Source of the DNA: JAFGCL01 sp964492335
GTDB lineage: Bacteria; Chloroflexota; Dehalococcoidia; UBA2247; RBG-13-53-26
Direction of reading: 5' to 3'
Length of the DNA: 27,389 nucleotides
Assembly (NCBI GenBank): GCA_964492335.1
Contig: CAZBJX010000027.1
Coordinates: forward strand, 1-27,389
Part shown: in pieces, positions 7,604-14,591 of the stretch
How the letters are laid out: every line of letters begins with the position of its first letter
Numbering within the stretch: the first letter of the stretch is position 1
Notes under the pieces: model-generated
Seen by the model: only the letters and a program-made list of their open reading frames with translations
The model's database searches: none
Told to the model about the DNA's origin: nothing
Made by a program: the position numbers and the translations under genes

Positions 7604-8674
7604 GTGGCTGATATCGGAAGTCGCGCTGTCGGCCGCCGCCGGCCGGGGCCCGGGGTGACGCTGGCCGGCGCCCTGCGGGGATGGAGCTTGCCGCCGCTGC
7701 CGGCCGCTTTGAGGGCAGGCGCCGGGCGCGGGGCGGCGCCGCCGTCGCTTACCGGGCTGGGCCGCGCCTCCCGCCGGCGCCTCATGCGGGCCGGGAGCGC
7801 CCGGTCCCGGGCGCGGCTGGAGCTGGCGCTGGTGGACTGGGTTTGGGCGGCCCTCAGGGCGAACATCCGGCGGGGGCGCCTGTTCGAGGAGGAGAGGGTG
7901 CTCCGGGATGGCCGGGCCGACTGCCTGGGCTATGCCCGGCTCTTCCGGGAGCTGGGGCGGGCGCTGGGGCTGGATGCCGGGATCGTCGAGGTGCTGGTGG
8001 ACAATGCCGGCCGGGCGGTGCCCCACGTGATCAACATCGTCAGGCTGGCCGACGGGCGCCGGCGGTTCATCGACCTGTGGTACGGGTCCGGCAACATCCG
8101 GCACCGGCGGCTGGGGCTGATGGCCAGGCGCGGCGGCCGGTGGCGGCTGGCCGACGTCGACTGGCGGGACCTGCCCCGATGGGATGAGGTTAAGGGGCTT
8201 CCGCCACGGTGCGTGGAAGCCATCGCGGGCTACATGGCGGGCAACCGCCACCTGGAGAAGGGGTTGTGGTCGGGCCATGCCGGCGAACTGCGGCAGGCCG
8301 TGCGGCGCTACACCGGGGCCATCGAGCAGTATCCGGGCAACTCCCGGGCCCGGTTCAACCGGGCGGTGGCCCTGGAGAACCTGGGGGACCGGCGGGGAGC
8401 GGAGGCTGATTACGCCGTTGCCCTGCGGGACCAGGCCGCCCTCATCCGGGTCCTTGCCAGGCAGCACGAAGAGGTGGTGGGCCTGATGCACCTGGACCAC
8501 CTGGGGCTGAGCGCCGGGGAGGAGGGGATGTACCTGCGGCACGCCGGCTTCATCACCGGCAGCAAGGTGCCGCCGGAAGGGATCGCGGCGCGCCACCGCC
8601 TGCCGGTGGACGAGGTGGCGCAACTGCTGCTGGGCATTGAGTCCCGGCTGGCGGTGGCCCGGGCCATGGCCTAA
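7604..8674 (+). CDS. Transglutaminase-like cysteine protein with TPR (SirB1-like)
   Basis: 356 residues. A papain-fold transglutaminase-like core is suggested by Cys107 in GRADCLGYARLF, His141 in VPHVINIV and Asp157 in RRFIDLWYG, in the order and spacing of a Cys-His-Asp triad. A TPR-like region follows (about 230-280, RYTGAIEQYPGNSRARFNRAVALENLGD), the same order as SirB1-type proteins. The first 60 residues are Gly/Ala/Arg-rich and probably disordered. GTG 7604 has GGATTAGGGT upstream; a later ATG (7784) is possible. The substrate is unknown. Its TAA stop overlaps the TAG of the opposite-strand gene (8671-8674). The family call is moderately sure; no enzyme activity is claimed. Confidence 0.8.
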   Translation: MADIGSRAVGRRRPGPGVTLAGALRGWSLPPLPAALRAGAGRGAAPPSLTGLGRASRRRLMRAGSARSRARLELALVDWVWAALRANIRRGRLFEEERVLRDGRADCLGYARLFRELGRALGLDAGIVEVLVDNAGRAVPHVINIVRLADGRRRFIDLWYGSGNIRHRRLGLMARRGGRWRLADVDWRDLPRWDEVKGLPPRCVEAIAGYMAGNRHLEKGLWSGHAGELRQAVRRYTGAIEQYPGNSRARFNRAVALENLGDRRGAEADYAVALRDQAALIRVLARQHEEVVGLMHLDHLGLSAGEEGMYLRHAGFITGSKVPPEGIAARHRLPVDEVAQLLLGIESRLAVARAMA

Positions 8675-8961
8675 GGCCCGTCATCGTCCTTGACGCTGTA
8701 CTCGACCTCGATCACCCGGGGCTGCCTGCGGGCCGACCCGATGACCGGCCTCCAGACCGCCAGGTAGAAGAGGGCCCACAGGAGGGCCACCAGGAGCAGC
8801 AGGAAGGAGAAGACCAGGGCCACCAGGGCCGACAGGATGGCGATGGGGATGGCCACCAGCCCCATGACCACCAGCCACAGCGCTGGGATGGTCCTCAGAA
8901 TCGCCAGGACGGCCATCAGCCCCCGGCGGCAGCCGTCCAGCACCAGCCTGAGAATGTCCAT
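8671..8961 (-). CDS. Small two-helix membrane protein, unknown function
   Basis: 96 residues, not recognised. Two nearly continuous hydrophobic stretches (about 27-48 and 50-70) suggest a helical hairpin in the membrane. A basic, then acidic, C-terminal tail follows (RRQPRVIEVEYSVKDDDGP). The ATG has a strong AAGGAG 8 nt upstream. It starts 5 nt after the stop of the GalT-like gene, so the two are cotranscribed. Confidence 0.75.
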   Translation of the reverse strand: MDILRLVLDGCRRGLMAVLAILRTIPALWLVVMGLVAIPIAILSALVALVFSFLLLLVALLWALFYLAVWRPVIGSARRQPRVIEVEYSVKDDDGP

Positions 8962-8966
8962 GGCTC

Positions 8967-9998
8967 CTACTCCTTCCAGAGGTCCCGAGCGGCGGCGGCG
9001 AACGCCTCCGGCATGACCTCGATGTCCGCCTCGTGGTGAAACCTCTCCAGGATGCCGGTATCATTGCGGTAGAAGGGCTGCAGCACCGGCCTGGAGATGA
9101 GCTTGGCATGCAGGGCGTAGTGCTCCGGGGCCTCGTCCATGGGCGCGGAGAACGATGAGAGGTTGAAGGAGTTGACGCCCGCCTGCTTGTAGGCGGCCAG
9201 CAGCCTGACGGCGGCGGCGGCGAAGCCGGCTATCTCCTCGTCCTCCAGGTCCGCCAGGCTGGCCGCCCTCTTGAATATGATCTGCACCTCACGGTTCCCC
9301 TGCGGGGAGAAGCTGGCAATGGCGGCCACGGCCCCGTTCTCTCCGATGTACCTCTCGCCGACCCGCCTCTCCGCAGCGACCAGGTCCGGCCAGAACCCGC
9401 GGCCGGTCCGGCGGTGGTACTCCCGGCTGGCCCGGAGCAGGGCCTCCTGGTAGGAGGTGGGCCGCAGGTCCGCCAGGACCTGGATGTGGGGGTGGACCAC
9501 GCTGGCGGCGCTGGGCGGCAGATGGTTCCAGTGGAGCATGGGGTACCGGGCATCGGGGTCATGGCGGCGGACCAGGCCCAGGAACTCCCTGGCGGCCGCC
9601 AGGGCGTCGGAGACCATCCCGGGGGTGAACTGCTGCAGGTCCAGGAAGTGGGCGGAGCACAGGGTGGCGGCGGCGTGATGGCTGGCCAGCGGGAACATGT
9701 TGGGGAAGAGGATGCACTCTCCGCGGCGGACCCGGCCGCCGGGATAGAAGGCCGGGTCGAACCGGGTCACCGACTGCTCGATGTTCCCGGGGCAGAAGGG
9801 GCAGGAATCGCGGGGCCCCACCACTTCGGGCGGCACCGGGCTGGGAGGGCTCCTCCTGACCCGCCCGGCCCTTCTGGCGTTCAGGCGGGAGCGCCGGCCG
9901 GTGAGCGGGTCTTCCCGGAACTCGATGTGCTGGATGTCCTCTTCGAAGCCGGGAGGGCGCCGGGTTGCCCGGGCGATGACGGTCTTCGGAAACTGCAC
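8967..9998 (-). CDS. GalT-like HIT-superfamily nucleotidyltransferase
   Basis: 343 residues related to galactose-1-phosphate uridylyltransferase. CPFC (Cys66, Cys69) is the zinc-binding start seen in GalT, and VVHPHIQV (His169-x-His171) is the nucleophile motif. It probably transfers a nucleoside monophosphate between sugar phosphates or nucleotides. The segment before HPH (NHLPPSAASVV) differs from the classical GalT Gly-rich segment, so it is probably one of the divergent GalT-like groups and the sugar cannot be named. GTG 9998 has GGAG 7 nt upstream. No other Leloir-pathway gene lies nearby. A small membrane protein follows after 5 nt. Confidence 0.82.
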   Translation of the reverse strand: MQFPKTVIARATRRPPGFEEDIQHIEFREDPLTGRRSRLNARRAGRVRRSPPSPVPPEVVGPRDSCPFCPGNIEQSVTRFDPAFYPGGRVRRGECILFPNMFPLASHHAAATLCSAHFLDLQQFTPGMVSDALAAAREFLGLVRRHDPDARYPMLHWNHLPPSAASVVHPHIQVLADLRPTSYQEALLRASREYHRRTGRGFWPDLVAAERRVGERYIGENGAVAAIASFSPQGNREVQIIFKRAASLADLEDEEIAGFAAAAVRLLAAYKQAGVNSFNLSSFSAPMDEAPEHYALHAKLISRPVLQPFYRNDTGILERFHHEADIEVMPEAFAAAARDLWKE

Positions 9999-10018
9999 CT
10001 GTCGGCTCCTTGCTGGCG

Positions 10019-10062
10019 CGCGCCGGCGGCCCGCCGGCGCGACCGGCCCGGGATCGGGCCGG
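10019..10062 (-). other. Two adjacent stem-loops in the galT-like 5' UTR
   Basis: CGCGCCGGC (10019-10027) pairs with GCCGGCGCG (10033-10041) around a 5-nt loop, and CCGGCCCG (10043-10050) pairs with CGGGCCGG (10055-10062) around a 4-nt loop. Both lie between the predicted start (about 10065) and the Shine-Dalgarno. Confidence 0.55.
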
Positions 10063-10071
10063 GCCGGTACG

Positions 10072-10101
10072 ATTATCCGTGCCAGCGGGCCGCACTGTCA
10101 A
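10072..10101 (-). promoter_or_regulatory. Promoter of the galT-like gene
   Basis: On the minus strand a perfect TTGACA (10096-10101), an 18-nt spacer and GATAAT (10072-10077). Confidence 0.7.
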
Positions 10102-10225
10102 CAGGACCGGGCCGTAGCCGACGCCGGTTGGGCTGCCCATCCTCTTCATATTGTGGACGGCCCTGCGGTCGCGCCGGGAGGGGAAGGCGGATGCGGCGCC
10201 GGCGGCCTGAAGGGGGCCCGGTTTC

Positions 10226-10255
10226 TTGTGCCGGCCCAGCTTGAAGCCCTATAAT
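10226..10255 (+). promoter_or_regulatory. Promoter of the ilvE operon
   Basis: Perfect -10 box TATAAT (10250-10255) with a weak -35 TTGTGC (10226-10231) at 18 nt. The same TTGTGC occurs as the uvrB -35 box. A palindrome begins 1 nt after the -10 box. Confidence 0.62.
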
Positions 10256-10256
10256 A

Positions 10257-10276
10257 GTTACCGCCGCGGCGGTAAC
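10257..10276 (+). promoter_or_regulatory. Perfect 20-bp palindrome over the ilvE start site
   Basis: GTTACCGCCGCGGCGGTAAC reads the same on both strands. With a start near 10262 it covers about -5 to +15. It could be a repressor operator or, in RNA, an 8-bp stem with a CGCG loop at the 5' end. The Shine-Dalgarno AAGGAG (10284-10289) remains outside it. Confidence 0.6.
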
Positions 10277-10296
10277 GCGGCGAAAGGAGACGTGGA

Positions 10297-11241
10297 ATGC
10301 CGCAGGTAGCCTTCTTCCAGAAGAAGTTCGTGCCCCTGTCCGAGGCCAGGGTCGGCATCATGACCCATGCGCTCAACTATGGCACCGCCTGCTTCGAGGG
10401 GATCCGGGGCAACTGGAACGCCGAGAAGGGCCAGATGTACCTCTTCCGCCTCAGGGAGCACTACGAGAGGCTGCACCAGAGCTGCCGCATACTCAAGATC
10501 CATCTGGCCTTCGACGTCGACCGGCTGTGCCGCACCACCGTCGACCTGGTGAAGAAGAACGGCTACCAGGAGGACATCTATATCCGCCCCCTGGCCTACA
10601 AGAGCTCCGAGACGGTGGGCGTGAGGTTGCACAACCTGGAGGACGACTTCTTCATCTTCGTCACCCCGTTCGGCCCCTACCTCGACGCCGACAAGGGCGC
10701 CAGGTGCGGGGTGTCCAGCTGGCGCCGCGTGGATGACACCATGATCCCGCCGCGGGGCAAGGTGACGGGCATCTACGTCAACAGCGCGCTGGCCAAGACC
10801 GAGGCCCACGAGAACGGTTTTGACGAGGCCATCCTCCTGTCGCCGGACGGGCACGTTTCGGAAGGCAGCGGCGAGAACATCTTCATGATCACCGGAGGCA
10901 AGCTGGTGACGCCGGGTTCCTGCGACAACATCCTCAAGGGGATCACCCGGGACTCGGTGATCAGGCTGGCCGGGGACGAGCTGGGCCTGGAGACCGTGGA
11001 GAGGCCCATAGACCGCAGCGAGCTCTACGTCTGCGACGAGTGCTTCATGACGGGCACCGCGGCCAACGTGACGCCGGTGGTCGAGGTGGACCACCGCTCC
11101 GTGGCGGACGGCAAAGTGGGGCCCATCACCAGGAAGCTGGTGGCCCTGTACGGCGATGTCATCCGGGGCCGGAACCGCAAGTACCTCGGCTGGTGCACCC
11201 CCGCCTATGCCGCGACGGGCAGGAAGGGCTCCCGGGGATAG
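10297..11241 (+). CDS. ilvE: Branched-chain amino acid aminotransferase
   Basis: PLP fold-type IV transaminase that interconverts valine, leucine or isoleucine and their 2-oxo acids, using 2-oxoglutarate/glutamate. 314 residues, normal for the family. The PLP lysine is about Lys155 (PPRGKVTGIYVNS). Family signatures include EGIRGNW near the N-terminus, the E-x-x-x-x-G-x-D/E-x-x-x-L block (EAHENGFDEAILL), SEGSGENIF and FMTGTAANVTPV. ATG 10297 has AAGGAG 7 nt upstream. It heads a three-gene operon; the next start follows its stop by 2 nt. The palindrome over the promoter suggests dedicated control. Confidence 0.95.
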   Translation: MPQVAFFQKKFVPLSEARVGIMTHALNYGTACFEGIRGNWNAEKGQMYLFRLREHYERLHQSCRILKIHLAFDVDRLCRTTVDLVKKNGYQEDIYIRPLAYKSSETVGVRLHNLEDDFFIFVTPFGPYLDADKGARCGVSSWRRVDDTMIPPRGKVTGIYVNSALAKTEAHENGFDEAILLSPDGHVSEGSGENIFMITGGKLVTPGSCDNILKGITRDSVIRLAGDELGLETVERPIDRSELYVCDECFMTGTAANVTPVVEVDHRSVADGKVGPITRKLVALYGDVIRGRNRKYLGWCTPAYAATGRKGSRG

Positions 11242-11243
11242 CC

Positions 11244-11705
11244 TTGGAGATCGTCCGCGCCTGGCAGTACTGCATATTCGTGTTCGTGGCCGTCATGGGC
11301 CTGCTCCAGTTGATAGCGCTGGTCAATGGGCTCAAGGGGATGCTCTTCATCCGCAACAGGCCCGTCACCCTCCTCCTGTCGTCGGCCGCCCTGGTGTTCG
11401 CCTTCTGGTGGTTCTTCTACCGGGACGATCGCATCAACACGGTGATGCGCCACACCGGGCTGGAGGGGGCCCAGCAGTTCACCGTCTTCTGCTGGACGAC
11501 CTTCGCCGCCCTGGTGGTCACCCTGGTGGTGGCCTCGCTGCTGAAGGCGCTGGTGTACCGCCGGACGGACGAGGGCCCGGGGGAGCGCGTGGAGGGGGCC
11601 TGCGACCTGAGGCACATGAGCTGGTTCGAGGCCATGAGAAAGGCTGTCGGAGAAGCCATCGATAAGCTGCGGGAAGGCCATGCTGGGTCTCATCATCAGG
11701 GTTGA
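11244..11705 (+). CDS. Membrane protein of unknown function
   Basis: 153 residues, not recognised. Three hydrophobic segments are visible (about 8-28, 38-57, 77-97), then a hydrophilic tail that ends inside the next gene. TTG 11244 is chosen as the start because it is the first in-frame start after ilvE, with GGGGA close upstream. The reading frame is open further upstream, but there it runs across ilvE. The end overlaps the PAP2-like gene by 26 nt, so the pair is probably translationally coupled. Confidence 0.7.
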   Translation: MEIVRAWQYCIFVFVAVMGLLQLIALVNGLKGMLFIRNRPVTLLLSSAALVFAFWWFFYRDDRINTVMRHTGLEGAQQFTVFCWTTFAALVVTLVVASLLKALVYRRTDEGPGERVEGACDLRHMSWFEAMRKAVGEAIDKLREGHAGSHHQG

Positions 11706-12294
11706 CCAGAGCATAGTCCTCTGGTTCAGCCACCTGGTCGGCAAGAACTCCGTGCTGGACCGGGCCATGATACTGCTGGCCAGCGACTACTTCCTGCCGG
11801 TCAGCATCTCCCTGGTGCTGCTCTGCCTGTGGTTTGCGGGCCGCGGCTTCGCGGAGCGCGACCGGAACCAGAAGGCCTGCGTCTGCTCCGCCATCACCAT
11901 CGGCATATCCATGGGCTTCGTCCTGGTGGCCAACAGCATCTGGCGCCACCCGCATCCCTTCCAGGACATGCCGCAGTTGCTGGACCCGGTCACCAACCAC
12001 ATCTTCTATCCCATTCACGACCCGTCGTTTCCCAGCAACTCGTCGTGTCTGACCTTTGCCGCCGCAGCCGGCGTGTGGCACTTCAACCGCAGGTGGGGCT
12101 ACATGATGCTCGTGCCGGCGGTGCTGATGCCGCTGGCCAAGGTATACGCGGCCGTGTACTACCCGTCGGACATCATCGGCGGCGTCGTCGTGGGCGTGGT
12201 GACCTCGTACTTCGTCGCCAGGGTCTTCATGCCGCTGCTGCACGTGCCGGTGGAGATCGGGGTGTGGTTCCTGCGGATACTGCGCTTCGGCTAG
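11680..12294 (+). CDS. PAP2-fold membrane protein lacking the catalytic histidines
   Basis: 204 residues with about five hydrophobic segments and the layout of PAP2 (BcrC/PgpB-type) lipid phosphatases. The three family motifs are degenerate. Motif 1 (K-x6-RP) keeps only Arg89 (WRHPHPF). Motif 2, normally PSGH, reads PSNS (118-121). Motif 3, normally SR-x5-H-x3-D, reads AK then Tyr at the His position (Tyr160) with Asp164 kept (VYYPSD). Both catalytic histidines are thus absent in the sequence as read. It is probably inactive as a phosphatase, or a lipid-binding or differently acting relative. The ATG has GGGAAGG upstream. It is the last gene of the ilvE operon. Confidence 0.82.
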   Translation: MLGLIIRVDQSIVLWFSHLVGKNSVLDRAMILLASDYFLPVSISLVLLCLWFAGRGFAERDRNQKACVCSAITIGISMGFVLVANSIWRHPHPFQDMPQLLDPVTNHIFYPIHDPSFPSNSSCLTFAAAAGVWHFNRRWGYMMLVPAVLMPLAKVYAAVYYPSDIIGGVVVGVVTSYFVARVFMPLLHVPVEIGVWFLRILRFG

Positions 12295-12300
12295 CAGCGG

Positions 12301-12325
12301 GCGCCCCGGCGGCGGCCGCCGGCGC
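12301..12325. terminator. GC-rich stem-loop between convergent genes
   Basis: CCGGCGG (12306-12312) and CCGCCGG (12316-12322) form a tight dyad, and GCGCC/GGCGC (12301-12305, 12321-12325) gives an alternative pairing. It sits in the 45 nt between the PAP2-like and glycosyltransferase stops. No T-run follows. Confidence 0.35.
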
Positions 12326-12339
12326 GGCCGGGCCGCGGC

Positions 12340-13032
12340 CTAGCCGCCGAACCTGACCCGGAGGGCGTTGGCGGCGTAGCCGGTGATCTCGCGGAAGCCG
12401 AACTTGGACTGGCCCTCCCGCTGGTCCGTGAAGGCAATGGGTATCTCCACGAAGGTGCAGCCGTTGCGGGTCAGCCGGTAGAGCGTCTCCATGCCGATGG
12501 AGTAGCCCCGGGAGCGGAACCGGTCGAAATCGAGGCCGAGGAGGGCGGCGCGGCGGTAGCACTTGTAGCCGCCGCACCAGTCGCGGATGTGCCAGCCCAG
12601 GAGCAGGCTGGCATAGAGATTGGCGCCGTTGCTGATGGCCCTTCTCAGGGGGTTGCGGACGGCCCGGCTCCCCGAGACCAGCCGCGAGCCGATCACCACG
12701 TCGCACTGCCCGATCTTCTCCAGGAACCGGGGGATGTCGGCCGGGTCGTGAGAGAAGTCGGCGTCCATCTCGAACACGCAGTCCACATCCTGCTCCCGGG
12801 CGTACTTGAGGCCGGCGATCCCGGCCGTGCCCCGGCCCCGCTCCCGGCGGTGTATGACGTGGACCCGGCCCTGGTTCCCGGCGGCCAGCCGGTCCGCTAT
12901 CTCCCCCGTACCGTCGGGGGAGCTGTCGTCCACTACCACGACGCTGACCCCATCGTGCGCCAGGATGGCCCCGACCATCCTCTCGATGTTGACCTTCTCG
13001 TTGTACGTGGGGAGCATCACCATGGCTTCCAT
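12340..13032 (-). CDS. Polyprenol-phosphate sugar synthase, DPM1-type GT2 glycosyltransferase
   Basis: GT-A fold family 2 enzyme that transfers a hexose (typically mannose from GDP-mannose) to a polyprenyl phosphate. 230 residues. It opens with MLPTYNEKVNIE, then VVDDSSPDGTG (about 34-43), the metal-binding DAD (90-92, EMDADFSHDP) and IGSRLVSG. There is no C-terminal membrane domain, so it matches the compact DPM1 form. The start is ATG 13032. The frame is open for a further 89 codons upstream, but those are low-complexity Gly/Ala/Arg and cross a promoter and an IS remnant. TATAAT ends only 9 nt before the ATG, so the mRNA is probably leaderless. Donor and acceptor are inferred from the family. 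Confidence 0.9.
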   Translation of the reverse strand: MEAMVMLPTYNEKVNIERMVGAILAHDGVSVVVVDDSSPDGTGEIADRLAAGNQGRVHVIHRRERGRGTAGIAGLKYAREQDVDCVFEMDADFSHDPADIPRFLEKIGQCDVVIGSRLVSGSRAVRNPLRRAISNGANLYASLLLGWHIRDWCGGYKCYRRAALLGLDFDRFRSRGYSIGMETLYRLTRNGCTFVEIPIAFTDQREGQSKFGFREITGYAANALRVRFGG

Positions 13033-13041
13033 GGCAGGCCC

Positions 13042-13071
13042 ATTATAGGACGCGCCGGCCCCGGGGCGCAA
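13042..13071 (-). promoter_or_regulatory. Promoter of the glycosyltransferase (leaderless type)
   Basis: On the minus strand TTGCGC (13066-13071), 18 nt, then perfect TATAAT (13042-13047), followed by GGGCCTGCC and the ATG. Only 9 nt separate the -10 box from the start codon and there is no Shine-Dalgarno. Confidence 0.6.
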
Positions 13072-13151
13072 AGGCGGGGCGGTGCGGGCGCCCGCCCGGC
13101 GGATCCTGCCTGCACCCGGCGCAGCGGCTGTCCGGGGCCGGCGTGGCGCGG

Positions 13152-13262
13152 GAGCCCCAGCCCCACCGCCGCCTCCCCTGCCCCCAAACGCCCCTCCCCC
13201 ACTGCACTGACTACCATCAGCCTCTTCTGTTCCCTGAGATTCAACGTCACCGTCTCCTTCAT
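13152..13262 (-). pseudogene. Decayed transposase N-terminus (helix-turn-helix part)
   Basis: An open frame from ATG 13262 begins MKETVTLNLREQKRLMVV and continues EGRLGAGEAAVGLGL. This matches the N-terminal helix-turn-helix of ISNCY/IS481-like transposases as I remember them (L-x-E-Q-K-R-L-x-V-L ... GR-x-T-x-x-EAA-x-x-LGLS). After about 37 residues the similarity ends in Gly/Pro/Arg-rich sequence, with no recognition helix, catalytic domain or DDE residues. The iterated IS-end motifs lie directly upstream, as expected for an element's left end. It is an inactive relic; the family name is tentative. Confidence 0.6.
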
Positions 13263-13266
13263 ACAG

Positions 13267-13310
13267 TGACATTTTCGCTGAACGCTTAACCCCTGTCATA
13301 ATCGTAGAAC
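13267..13310 (+). repeat. Iterated IS-end motif beside the transposase remnant
   Basis: TGACATTTTCGCTGAAC (13267-13283) is followed at a period of 27 by TGTCATAATCGTAGAAC (13294-13310). The units match the minus-strand reading of 7445-7492 (GTGACA-N3-TCG-N-TG-N-AC core), in the opposite orientation. Confidence 0.6.
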
Positions 13311-13323
13311 GGCGACACTGCGC

Positions 13324-13352
13324 TTGAAACGGTTCTCGCCTTGGCCTATAAT
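13324..13352 (+). promoter_or_regulatory. Strong promoter of the CoA-transferase operon
   Basis: TTGAAA (13324-13329), 17-nt spacer, perfect TATAAT (13347-13352). The start site would fall near 13359, leaving a leader of only about 9 nt to ATG 13368, with no Shine-Dalgarno. Confidence 0.8.
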
Positions 13353-13367
13353 TATTGCATCACCACG

Positions 13368-14591
13368 ATGAGCGAAAAAGCCCTCTCCGGCCTCAAGGTA
13401 GTCGAGCTCGCCGAGTTCATCGCCGGCCCTTACTGCGGCAAGCTGCTGGCCGACTTCGGGGCCGAGGTGATCAAGATCGAGAAGCCCGGCTGCGGCGATG
13501 AGGCCCGGGAGAGGGGGCCTTTTCCCGGTCATGTGCCGGACCCGGAGAAGAGTGGCCTCTTCCTCTACCTGAACGCCAACAAGCTGGGCATCACGCTGAA
13601 TATCGACACGGCCACCGGGCGGGACATCCTCAAGAAGATCCTCCTGAACGCCGATATCCTGGTGGAGGACCAGCCGCCGGCCCGGATGAAGGCCCTGGGG
13701 CTCGACTTCGAGAGCCTTCACCAGGTCAACCCCCGGCTGATCGTGGTCTCCATAACGGCCTTCGGCCAGACGGGCCCCTACAGGGACTACAAGGGCTATG
13801 CCATCAACGCCAGCGCCCTGGGCGGCCAGAGTGTCTGCGCCGGCGAGATGGGGCGCGAGCCCCTGACGCCGCCGCTGTGCCTGGGCCACTATCAGAGCGC
13901 CACGGCGGGGGCCACCGCGGCCATGGGGGCCCTCTTCGCCCGGGAGGCCAGCGGCCGGGGCCAGCAGGTGGACATCTCCGAGGCCCAGGTGTGGGCCACC
14001 CTGCACACGGGCAACCAGGAGACCTCCTTCATCCTCCACGGCATGAAGCGGATGCGCTGGGGCCACCGCACGCCGGGCATCTACCCCTATACCATCCTGC
14101 CCTGCCAGGACGGCTTCATGAGCATGATCGCCATCCAGGGGTACCAGTGGAAGCGCTTCCTGGAGCTGCTGGGCGATGGCAAGGTGCCGGAGTGGTACAG
14201 CAGCGATCCCCGCTTCCAGGACCGTCGCGATATCAGCCTCAAGTACGCCGACGAGATGGACGGCCGCCTGGCGCCGTGGCTCTCCAGCCACACCAAGGCC
14301 GAGATCTACAAGATGTGCCTGGAGAAGAAGGTGCCCTTCGCCCCGGTGCGCAACATGGAGGAAGTGGTCAACGACGCCCACCTGGCGTCCCGGAACTACT
14401 TCGTGGAGGTGGACCATCCGGCGGCCGGCAGGCTGAAGTACCCGGGCGCCCCGGGCAGGCTGTCGGAGACGCCCTGGGCCATCGACCGCCCGGCCCCGCT
14501 GCTGGGCCAGCACAATGAGGAGATCTACTGTCAGCGCCTGGGGTTCTCCGCCGTTGAACTGGAGGCGCTGCGCACCGGAGGTGTGATCTGA
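13368..14591 (+). CDS. CaiB/BaiF family III CoA-transferase, probable non-catalytic chain
   Basis: 407 residues of the formyl-CoA transferase fold, which moves CoA between carboxylic acids. The N-terminus (LSGLKVVELAEFIAGPYCGKLLADFGAEVIKIE) is diagnostic, and GQQVDIS follows later. At the place of the catalytic Asp (D-x-x-x-G/A before the following helix) this chain has His174 (LGHYQSATAG). The partner gene downstream keeps the Asp at the matching place, so the two may form a heteromer like BbsEF or SmtAB, with this as the structural or binding subunit. ATG 13368 is chosen because an upstream in-frame TTG (13341) lies at the -10 box. Its stop overlaps the next start. The substrate is unknown. 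Confidence 0.9.
   Translation: MSEKALSGLKVVELAEFIAGPYCGKLLADFGAEVIKIEKPGCGDEARERGPFPGHVPDPEKSGLFLYLNANKLGITLNIDTATGRDILKKILLNADILVEDQPPARMKALGLDFESLHQVNPRLIVVSITAFGQTGPYRDYKGYAINASALGGQSVCAGEMGREPLTPPLCLGHYQSATAGATAAMGALFAREASGRGQQVDISEAQVWATLHTGNQETSFILHGMKRMRWGHRTPGIYPYTILPCQDGFMSMIAIQGYQWKRFLELLGDGKVPEWYSSDPRFQDRRDISLKYADEMDGRLAPWLSSHTKAEIYKMCLEKKVPFAPVRNMEEVVNDAHLASRNYFVEVDHPAAGRLKYPGAPGRLSETPWAIDRPAPLLGQHNEEIYCQRLGFSAVELEALRTGGVI

Larger units (their letters stand above)
9999..10296. other. Divergent regulatory spacer between the galT-like gene and ilvE
   Basis: 298 nt without a gene. It holds a promoter for each flanking gene, two stem-loops on the galT side and a 20-bp perfect palindrome on the ilvE side. 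The middle, about 10105-10220, shows nothing I can name. Confidence 0.6.
13033..13367. other. Spacer (335 nt) with two promoters and an IS remnant
   Basis: Divergent spacer between the glycosyltransferase and CoA-transferase 1. It contains a promoter for each, a decayed transposase N-terminus (13152-13262) and iterated IS-end motifs (13267-13310). The middle (13075-13150) is GC-rich with no recognisable signal. Confidence 0.65.

Noticed and set aside
13033..13299. N-terminal extension of the glycosyltransferase by 89 residues
   Set aside because: Low-complexity Gly/Ala/Arg sequence crossing the TATAAT promoter and the IS relic; the GT2 fold starts at MVMLPTYNE.
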